From Nitrospira bacterium HGW-Nitrospira-1 (GTDB lineage Bacteria > Nitrospirota > Thermodesulfovibrionia > Thermodesulfovibrionales > UBA6898), in assembly GCA_002839535.1 (NCBI GenBank), contig PGYF01000068.1, forward strand, positions 1 through 11,711: DNA of 11,711 bases, given 5' to 3'. Each line of letters opens with the position of its first letter. The stretch's first letter is position 1. Under the pieces are notes generated by a model. The model was not told the DNA's origin. It searched no databases and was given only the letters and a program-made list of their open reading frames with translations. This document shows, in pieces, positions 5,859 through 11,711 of the stretch. The position numbers and the translations under genes are program-made.

Positions 5859-6063
5859 AGACGGCTGTATGACAGTGTCATCACAAAGCCATGCGCTCTT
5901 CGCATCTTCCCTGTATCAGGGTCAACCATCATCCCCGCGCCGCCAAAGTCCACCTGTGCCTCTTGTGCCGCCTGCACTTCCACTAATTCCTCCATCCTGA
6001 TGTCCTTTCTTGCCATAAGACCTCCGCTTTCTAAAGTCAGAAATCTTATCGCATCTGTTGTCA
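5859..6063 (-). mobile_element. Internally deleted IS21-family remnant
   Basis: The minus strand carries the probable left end and two pieces of istA from an IS21-family element. On that strand it would start at about 6063 with TGACAACAG. TTCTGAC occurs at the edge and again about 20 bp further in, compatible with the multiple terminal repeats of IS21 ends. A GGAGG ribosome binding site (6021-6025) and istA coding sequence follow. Most of istA, all of istB and the right end are missing, so it cannot move. Its outer edge abuts the rnhA fragment and its inner edge the hsdM fragment. The exact borders are estimates. Confidence 0.6.
5861..6016 (-). pseudogene. istA: IS21-family transposase IstA fragment
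   Basis: This is part of the IS21 transposase, a DDE-type integrase-fold enzyme. The minus-strand frame reads MARKDIRMEELVEV, plausible as the protein's start because GGAGG lies 4 nt upstream. It then continues at once with QAAQEAQVDFGGAG, the beginning of the catalytic core with its first aspartate (QVDFG). PDTGKMRRAHGFVMTLSYSR follows, corresponding to the family's GRxRKAYxFVMxLxYSR. The helix-turn-helix region that should separate start and core (roughly 100 residues) is absent, and the sequence after YSR no longer resembles IstA. The remaining 52 codons lack the second and third catalytic residues, so the product is inactive. Family identity is good; the internal-deletion model is inference. 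Confidence 0.7.
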
Positions 6064-6414
6064 GAAAAGTGGGTGGAACTTCTCGCCGCCATAAGGGCAC
6101 TTGAGACCATTAAAAAACCATCCCATATTATCATAACAACCGACTCGCAATATTTAAAACAAGGGATTACCGAGTGGATTCACCTCTGGAAGAAAAGGGG
6201 CTGGAAGACCTCGGACAAAAAACCGGTAAAAAACAGCAACCTATGGAAGGCCATTGACGCCCTTTGTGAAAACCACGATATCCAATGGGAATGGGTCAAG
6301 GGACATAACGGCCATCCTGAAAACGAGATCGCGGATAACCTTGCTGTTAACGCGATCAAGTCTGGCCTGGCCGGCGCGCTCAAAGAAGACCTTGCCGGAC
6401 TGTTGACAGATTAA
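6064..6414 (+). pseudogene. rnhA: Ribonuclease HI, N-terminally truncated
   Basis: This is the C-terminal three quarters of RNase HI, the nuclease that removes RNA from RNA-DNA hybrids. The open frame runs from a TTG at 6058 (118 residues, against about 150 for the family). The match begins at VELLAAIRALE. TTDSQYLKQGITEWIHLWKKRGWKT is near-identical to family consensus, followed by KPVKNSNLW, WVKGHNGHPENE and IADNLA. Catalytic equivalents of E. coli E48, D70, H124 and D134 are present (E7, D29, H83, D93 of this frame). The N-terminal strands with D10 and the glycine-rich loop (xTDGxxxGNPGPGG) are missing, replaced by the IS21 end. Without that aspartate the enzyme should be inactive. No ribosome binding site precedes the TTG. 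The remaining sequence is well conserved, so the truncation is probably recent. Confidence 0.85.
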
Positions 6415-6426
6415 ACCCTGTTATTT

Positions 6427-7737
6427 TTACCTTATCTTCAATCCCTCATCAAGATATTTGATAATAGGGAAAAGGAACAGTTCTATCACCCGTCTTTTGC
6501 CTATGTTAATCTCAATTGTTACGGACATTCCGGTTGTTGTCCTATAAACTCTGCCATCCTTTGTCCTGAGTTCTTCTGAGGACATGCTCGCATACACAGG
6601 ATAGCCGTCAATGTTGTTCTCTTTATCTTCAACGCTTGAGGGGCTTACAATAGCAACCTTTCCCTTAAGGGTTCCATATTTCTGGAAATCATAGGTGTCG
6701 ATCTTTATTACGCATTTCTGTCCTATTTTGATAAAACCAATATCTTTATTGGAAACAAAAGACTTGACAATCAGAGGGAGTTTTTCGGGCACAATACTGA
6801 CTACAGGCTGTGCTGATGTTACAACCCCGCCGACTGTTTTTACCGGAAGGAGATAAATGTATCCGTTTACAGGAGAAGTAATAAATCTTTTCTCCTCCCT
6901 GAACTTTAGATTGCTTACCTCTGCTTGAAGGGTATTTTTCTGCTGAACGTTGCCCGAAAGCTCTGAGAGCAGTTTTTCCCTGAAGCTGTTTTTAAATACC
7001 TTTATCTCTTCTCTGATTTTTTCCGTTTGGATTGTGTATTCCTCAGCTTGCCCGTTCTTTGCCTGAAGTTCCCTTTCAAGATTTAATTTTTCCTTTATTT
7101 TTTCTCTGTATGTTTTCTCGGCAATTGCCCCTATATCTACCAACAGTTCCTGCCTTTCTTCCTCTTCCAGGACTATACTCAAGAGGTTTTTGAGTTTTTC
7201 TATCTCTTCTTTTATGGATTTAAGCGCTGCTTCTGTTCCTCGGAGCTCTTTTTCTTTCTCCTTCAGCGTTGAGACATATACTGCCTTTTGCGACTGATAA
7301 AGTTTTCGCTGCGTTTCGATAATCTCAGAAGGGTCTTTTCCTTCTTCTGGAGCAAAATCCTTATTTTCAAGTACAGAGCCTATCCTATCAATGGCTAACG
7401 TAGATAGTCTGAGATTTTTTTCCTTACCCTCAAGATCAGCCTTATCAAGAGACGGATCTATCTCGATGAGCACATCTCCTTTTTTCACAAAATCACCTTC
7501 CTGCACATATATCCTGCGCACCACGCCTGTCTCAAATGGCTGCATTACCTTTATATCTCCCGAAGGCATTATTTTCCCGCGAGCAGAAACCACTACATCC
7601 ACCTTCACGAGACACAGCCCTGAGATAACAACGACCATGAACAATATAATCGTCCAGAGAAAAATCCTTCCCAGAGGATTAGGCGGCTTTTCCTCTATTT
7701 CGGCAAGAATAGGTTTAAACTCATTATAATCGTTCAT
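6427..7737 (-). CDS. hlyD: HlyD family type I secretion membrane fusion protein
   Basis: This is the periplasmic adaptor that links the ABC exporter to the outer-membrane channel in a type I secretion system. The 436 residues show a short cytoplasmic N-terminus, one membrane segment (about 25-45), a first lipoyl/barrel half (PFETGVVRRIYVQEGDFVKKGDVL, 67-90), a long coiled-coil hairpin (about 140-280), the second lipoyl half (FITSPVNGYIYLL, 285-297) and a beta-barrel region. The C-terminal signature TGMSVTIEINIGKRRVIELF (402-421), ending in FPIIKYLDEGLKIR, is the HlyD family end. ATG 7737 lies 4 nt after the HlyB stop, with AGAGGA as ribosome binding site inside the end of that gene. The stop faces the rnhA fragment across a 12-bp gap (6415-6426) with no visible terminator. 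Confidence 0.95.
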   Translation of the reverse strand: MNDYNEFKPILAEIEEKPPNPLGRIFLWTIILFMVVVISGLCLVKVDVVVSARGKIMPSGDIKVMQPFETGVVRRIYVQEGDFVKKGDVLIEIDPSLDKADLEGKEKNLRLSTLAIDRIGSVLENKDFAPEEGKDPSEIIETQRKLYQSQKAVYVSTLKEKEKELRGTEAALKSIKEEIEKLKNLLSIVLEEEERQELLVDIGAIAEKTYREKIKEKLNLERELQAKNGQAEEYTIQTEKIREEIKVFKNSFREKLLSELSGNVQQKNTLQAEVSNLKFREEKRFITSPVNGYIYLLPVKTVGGVVTSAQPVVSIVPEKLPLIVKSFVSNKDIGFIKIGQKCVIKIDTYDFQKYGTLKGKVAIVSPSSVEDKENNIDGYPVYASMSSEELRTKDGRVYRTTTGMSVTIEINIGKRRVIELFLFPIIKYLDEGLKIR

Positions 7738-7741
7738 GCCA

Positions 7742-9832
7742 CTATCCTCTCGCCTGCTGTCTGTATAGATGCGCGTAGAGCCCGTCCTTCTTCATCAATG
7801 ATTCATGAGTACCTGACTCAACCACCTTTCCACGATCTATAACAATGATTAAATTACATTGTTGCATTATGGAAAGTCTGTGCGAGATAAATATCACCGT
7901 CCTGCCCTTTCTTAGAGAGTGCATATTCTTCTCTATAATCCTCTCTGATTCGTAATCAAGGGCACTGGTTGCCTCGTCAAATATCAGGATATTCGGGTTG
8001 GTTATTAATGCGCGCGCAATTGCTATTCTCTGTTTCTGTCCCCCTGAAAGCGATTCCCCTCTTTCTTCCACATATGTTTCATATCCCATAGGCAGTTCAG
8101 AAATGAATTCATGTGCGCCTGCGAGTTTTGACATTGCAATAATTCTGTCCATATTTGCGGTCGGCGCTGCCATTGAGATATTCTCTTTTATTGTACCGCT
8201 GAAGAGAAAACATCCTTGCGGCACCATCCCTGTTCTATACCTTAAAAACATAGGGTCAATATGCCTTATATCTATGCCATCAATCAATACAGCTCCCTCT
8301 ATAGGCAGATATAATCTCTGAATCAGCTTTGCGATCGTGCTTTTGCCTGAGCCGCTCCTTCCAACAATGCCGACCATCATCCCTGAAGATATATTGAAAC
8401 TCACTTTATCAATAACAAGGTTGGCTTCGGCAGAATATCTGAATGTGACATCCTTAAATGTGATATCCCCTTTCAGCTCCTTCACGGTCACAGAACTGCC
8501 TAATGCTTCAGACGGCGTGTTTATAATGTCTCCAAGCCGTTCAAGGGAGAGCTTTGCCTGCTGGAAATCCTGCCACATATGCACAAGTCTTATCACGGGA
8601 CCGCTTAACTGAGAGGCAAACATCTGGAATGCTATAAGCTGTCCCACGCTTAAATTGTTTTCAAATACCTGACTCACGCCGAGATATATAACTGCTAATA
8701 TCATAAGTTTCTGGAGCATCTGGGATGAAGTGAATGCGACATTGCCTAAATTTGACAATTTGAATGCGGAGAGGATGTAATCTCCCAGCGAGTTTTCCCA
8801 GTCTTTTATCATCTTGCCTTCAATTGCCAATGACTTCACGGTCTGAATCCCTGTGACTGACTCGACCAGGAATGACTGCGCCTCTGCGCCTTTCTGGAAT
8901 TTCTCATTAAGGCGCATCTTTATCATCGGGGTTGTAAGAACAGAGATCAACGCTATCGCAAAGATAAAACCAAGGACAACTGCTGTGAGCACAGGACTGT
9001 AAATAATCATTATCACCACAAACACTACGGAAAAAACGGTATCAAGAAGCACGGTAAGCGAGATGTTTGTCATAAACTGTCTCAGGTTTTCCAATTCCCT
9101 TACGCGCGCAATGATGTTTCCTACTCTCCTTGTCTCAAAATATCTGGATGGAAGGGAGAGCAGATGCCTGTAAACCTTTGCCCCGAGCCCGCTGTCTATC
9201 TTATTTGCTGTATGGTAAAGAAGGTAATTCCGTATGAGATTAAGCACGGCATCAAATATCAATATCACTAAAAATGCGCTTGCCGCGACCTGTAGTGTGG
9301 TTAAGGCGTGGTGCGCCAGCACCTTGTCTATGATTATCTGTATGAATAACGGCGTTACCAGGCCAAAGGTCTGGATGAAAAATGACGACGTTATAATCTC
9401 CGAAAACAGGGATTTGTATCTTAAGAATTCTTTAAAAAGCCATTTGAAATTCAGATAAAAATCAGTTTTCGTAAGACGCGGATAAAGAATTATCGCTTCT
9501 CCGCTCCATAAAGAAGAAAACTCCTGTGACGTAAGCTCTCCTGTCTTTTTCTGTTCGCAGTCAAAAATGAGCATTTTATCATTTCGTTTTCCGAGGAGGA
9601 CGTGATACTTCCTGTCCTTTGAGATAATAATGGACGGAGCTGTGTAGTTCAGCAGTTTTTCAATTGTCTTCAGGTTTTTCTGTCTTGCCCTGAAACCGTT
9701 GTCCCTGAGTATTCTCAGAACCTCTTCAGGCCTTAGCTCATTCTCAACAAAGTACCGCCTTTTTATCGAGTCTATATCAAGTCCGATAGAGTGAAGTTTT
9801 GCAACAACCTCAATACTTATAAGCCCTGTCAT
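7742..9832 (-). CDS. hlyB: HlyB-like type I secretion ABC transporter (peptidase-inactive C39-like domain)
   Basis: This inner-membrane ATPase drives export of an unfolded substrate through the HlyD/TolC conduit. It has 696 residues. Residues 1-118 are a C39-like domain lacking the catalytic cysteine: the usual DCGxACL stretch is replaced by ISIEVVAKLH, as in HlyB, so the substrate is not cleaved. The six-helix membrane domain covers about 125-430. The nucleotide-binding domain has A-loop Y466, Walker A GRSGSGKST (491-499), Q-loop Q539 in VPQGCFLFSGTI, signature LSGGQ (595-599), Walker B ILIFDE (615-620), the D-loop SALD (623-626) and H651 in FISHRLS. All ATPase residues are intact. Its ATG overlaps the TolC stop (ATGA, 9829-9832), and AGGTGA upstream is a fair ribosome binding site. 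Confidence 0.96.
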   Translation of the reverse strand: MTGLISIEVVAKLHSIGLDIDSIKRRYFVENELRPEEVLRILRDNGFRARQKNLKTIEKLLNYTAPSIIISKDRKYHVLLGKRNDKMLIFDCEQKKTGELTSQEFSSLWSGEAIILYPRLTKTDFYLNFKWLFKEFLRYKSLFSEIITSSFFIQTFGLVTPLFIQIIIDKVLAHHALTTLQVAASAFLVILIFDAVLNLIRNYLLYHTANKIDSGLGAKVYRHLLSLPSRYFETRRVGNIIARVRELENLRQFMTNISLTVLLDTVFSVVFVVIMIIYSPVLTAVVLGFIFAIALISVLTTPMIKMRLNEKFQKGAEAQSFLVESVTGIQTVKSLAIEGKMIKDWENSLGDYILSAFKLSNLGNVAFTSSQMLQKLMILAVIYLGVSQVFENNLSVGQLIAFQMFASQLSGPVIRLVHMWQDFQQAKLSLERLGDIINTPSEALGSSVTVKELKGDITFKDVTFRYSAEANLVIDKVSFNISSGMMVGIVGRSGSGKSTIAKLIQRLYLPIEGAVLIDGIDIRHIDPMFLRYRTGMVPQGCFLFSGTIKENISMAAPTANMDRIIAMSKLAGAHEFISELPMGYETYVEERGESLSGGQKQRIAIARALITNPNILIFDEATSALDYESERIIEKNMHSLRKGRTVIFISHRLSIMQQCNLIIVIDRGKVVESGTHESLMKKDGLYAHLYRQQARG

Positions 9833-11268
9833 TTATCACCTGAAAATGCGATTGGTAAGTTTTTTAATCTGCGCGTATCCTGTCCTAAATATATATCCAT
9901 GAATCCTTTGTAATCTGTCTCGAGAAATAGTTTTTTCTCAATGGCAGCCCTTGAATTTTCCACTACTTTAGCATCCCTTTCGATTGAGAGGACGTCCTTT
10001 TCCATCTCAAGCATGTCTACCATGCTCCTCTCCCCAAGTTTATGTGCCTTTTTTGTTATATCAAACAGCTGCCTATAGTTATTAATGAGCCTTGTGTAAT
10101 GATCAATGGTTTTTGACAATTCAGAATAACCGATCTGAAGGGTTTCAATATCCATCAGCTTCTCTTCCTTAACAACCTTCAGGCTCTCCTCCTGCCTTTT
10201 GATTTCATGAATTGATCTTACCCTCCCCCACTTGCGTCTTCCGCCGTCAAAGAGGGGAATGCTGGCTAATATCCCTGTTGTGAACGCTGTCTTGCGGAAA
10301 TTATCAAGAGAATTTCTAAATTTCTCTGTATCGCTTCCGTAAAAGTCATATCTGGTATAAATAGATACATCGGGCAGGGCATTATTTTTAATGGCCTTCA
10401 TTTTCTCACGCAATGCCTCGAGCTCCTTTTGTTTAGTCATATATTCAGAGGAATCCTCAATCCTGCTCACTGCGGTATCGGAAAAAGATCTTCCATCCGA
10501 AGAGAATTTTTCAACCTCCTCGTCCTCTTTAAATGTCTTCCCTGTATACAGTGAAAGCCTTGCGATTGATTCCTTTATCTCTCTCTTGATACCTGAACGC
10601 TCTTTTTCTGCGTTTTCAATCTCTACCTCTGTCTTGAGGAGCTCTTCGTATGATATTTCACCTTCCTTATGTAGCCTCTTCTTAAGGGCATAGATATTTC
10701 TCAGCCTTTTGATGATTTCATCAGTGTATTCTAATTTTATCTTTCCTTCGCTCAATGCGCTGTACGTATCAGTAATCTCCCGCAAAAGTTTTTTCTCCTC
10801 ACTGACGTACTCATAAGAGACTGATTCCTTCAGCCTCTCATAGTATGAGATTTCATGATTCTTTTTGTAGAAGTTTGAGAGAGAATATTCCCCTGAGAAA
10901 GATGCTGTAGCCCTCCATTCATCCTGTGCGCCGCTCACCACCTCTCCTGCTATTGTACTGAGGCCGTTCTGCGCGTTATCAAGAAGGCTTTCGAACTTCT
11001 CCACGCGTGTGTTTAGATTAAATTCAGGATAAAGGCTGGCTCTTGATTGTCTGTAATTAGCCTCTGAGATATCAATATCTTCTGCTTTCACATTCAGTCT
11101 CGCAGAGGTATTTACAGCCTCCTTTATCACATCCTTATAGGTAATGCCCGCTCCGTATGCGTGAGAGAGACAAGTGAGGAAAAAGATGATAACAATCAAG
11201 GAGATTGGACAAAAAGCCAGGAGATTAAACCCCTGACTTCTTGTCCTTATGGGCTTTTCTAACTTCAT
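9829..11268 (-). CDS. tolC: TolC family outer-membrane secretion channel
   Basis: This is an outer-membrane factor of the TolC type, expected to form a trimeric beta-barrel and periplasmic alpha-tunnel that completes the secretion system. The 479-residue protein starts with a signal peptide: a basic n-region (MKLEKPIRTR), a hydrophobic core at about 18-35 and a likely cleavage after HAYGA near residue 40. The mature start, ITYKDVIKEAV, then SEANYRQSRASLYPEFNL (68-85), is the typical first TolC helix and strand. A second structural repeat contains LPDVSIYTRYDF, SIPLFDGGRRKWGRV and a long helix ending near KAHKLGERSMVDMLEMEKDVL. These SxxxLyP/P(L/I)FDGG motifs are family hallmarks. Its ATG overlaps the stop of the RTX gene (ATGA, 11265-11268), so channel and substrate are translationally coupled. 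Confidence 0.93.
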   Translation of the reverse strand: MKLEKPIRTRSQGFNLLAFCPISLIVIIFFLTCLSHAYGAGITYKDVIKEAVNTSARLNVKAEDIDISEANYRQSRASLYPEFNLNTRVEKFESLLDNAQNGLSTIAGEVVSGAQDEWRATASFSGEYSLSNFYKKNHEISYYERLKESVSYEYVSEEKKLLREITDTYSALSEGKIKLEYTDEIIKRLRNIYALKKRLHKEGEISYEELLKTEVEIENAEKERSGIKREIKESIARLSLYTGKTFKEDEEVEKFSSDGRSFSDTAVSRIEDSSEYMTKQKELEALREKMKAIKNNALPDVSIYTRYDFYGSDTEKFRNSLDNFRKTAFTTGILASIPLFDGGRRKWGRVRSIHEIKRQEESLKVVKEEKLMDIETLQIGYSELSKTIDHYTRLINNYRQLFDITKKAHKLGERSMVDMLEMEKDVLSIERDAKVVENSRAAIEKKLFLETDYKGFMDIYLGQDTRRLKNLPIAFSGDK

Positions 11269-11711
11269 CCGCCCATGTTTCCATTTGGATCATGCCAGCT
11301 CTGCGCAAGCGTTGTCTGGTACTGCTGGTTGTTCGCAAGATTATCGTATCTCTGGATAATGTCCATACCTTTATCACTGTTAAAGTCAACCATGGCGTTT
11401 ATTATGTTTTCAATGTCCTGTCTTGTGATATAACAGCCGTCAGTAACCTCAAAGCGCTCAATACCGTAGTTTGAATTCGAGAGCTGGTTTGATACCCTGA
11501 TAAAATTGTCCTTATCGCTAAAAATAAGAAGGTCATTGTTGTCTTTGAAAAATACCAGATCGCCCTGCGTTATGCCTGCTCCAAACTCCACTGTGTCTGT
11601 GTTGGTTGTTGAGTCATAGTCAGAGATGGTATCCTGTCCGCTGCCTATGCCGAATTTGTATGTGTCGTTGCCATTGCTGGAATAATAGTCAGATGCGCTG
11701 CCGCCATAGAG
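11265..11711 (-). CDS. RTX-type secreted protein, C-terminal part (runs off the window)
   Basis: These are the last 148 residues of a protein probably exported by the adjacent system; the start lies beyond 11711. Visible residues 14-34 read GNDTYKFGIGSGQDTI then SDYD, a calcium-binding RTX-type nonapeptide region. DTVEFGAGI (39-47), DLVFF (51-55) and IERFEVTDG (84-92) follow the haemolysin-type calcium-binding related domain (the PF06594 pattern). The final ~50 residues (DIENIINAMVDF to LAQSWH) resemble the uncleaved C-terminal secretion signals of large RTX proteins; the end is glycine-rich (NGNMGG). There is one cysteine (93), which is unusual because RTX proteins tend to avoid it. The passenger domain is not visible, so toxin, adhesin, protease or S-layer roles cannot be told apart. 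Its TGA overlaps the tolC ATG. Confidence 0.85.
   Translation of the reverse strand, partial: LYGGSASDYYSSNGNDTYKFGIGSGQDTISDYDSTTNTDTVEFGAGITQGDLVFFKDNNDLLIFSDKDNFIRVSNQLSNSNYGIERFEVTDGCYITRQDIENIINAMVDFNSDKGMDIIQRYDNLANNQQYQTTLAQSWHDPNGNMGG

Noticed and set aside
5811..6104. 97-residue + strand ORF as a complete novel gene
   Set aside because: After the first ~15 residues it is the antisense of the IS21 istA remnant, which has clear family similarity on the minus strand. Only the start is likely to be real gene sequence.
6415..6480. Bidirectional terminator between rnhA and hlyD
   Set aside because: The convergent ends are only 12 bp apart. I found short T-runs but no stable GC-rich hairpin.
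10391..10693. + strand serine-rich ORF opposite tolC
   Set aside because: It is antisense to the coiled-coil part of a clear TolC-family gene, and serine-rich composition is typical of such shadows.

Overview
The window looks like chromosomal DNA of a diderm (Gram-negative) bacterium. The gene set fits Nitrospirota (Thermodesulfovibrio-like) or a deltaproteobacterial relative: a radical SAM protein of the TIGR03960 type, then yggS-proC-yggT-divIVA-hisS in one tight run, plus a TolC-dependent type I secretion system. The taxonomic call is inference from gene content; there is no rRNA in the window.

Positions 1-5656 (+ strand) hold a housekeeping block. A radical SAM gene is broken into two ORFs by a perfect 7-bp tandem duplication (601-614). 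A GC-rich, multi-hairpin intergenic element (about 1881-2024) follows. Then come yggS (PLP homeostasis), proC (proline synthesis), yggT (membrane protein), divIVA (coiled-coil polar/division factor) and hisS (histidyl-tRNA synthetase). From yggS to hisS the genes abut or overlap by 1-4 nt, so they are almost certainly one operon. Both yggS and proC carry a run of imperfect heptanucleotide repeats of one family inside the reading frame.

Positions 5657-6426 are a scar between core and accessory DNA. A good sigma70-like promoter and ribosome binding site lead into what looks like the first ~16 codons of a type I restriction-modification methyltransferase (hsdM). This is cut off by an inverted, internally deleted IS21-family remnant, which in turn abuts an rnhA (RNase HI) gene missing its first ~40 residues, including the first catalytic aspartate. 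Three gene fragments are therefore joined within about 600 bp.

Positions 6427-11711 (- strand) hold a type I secretion operon, read from right to left: the C-terminus of an RTX-type secreted protein (cut by the window edge), a TolC-family outer-membrane protein, an HlyB-like ABC exporter with a cysteine-less C39-like domain, and an HlyD-like adaptor. Each junction is a 4-nt overlap or a 4-nt gap, so exporter and substrate are made together. No CRISPR array, tRNA or rRNA was recognised. The most unusual material is the heptanucleotide repeat theme running through three consecutive genes, and the hsdM/IS21/rnhA junction.
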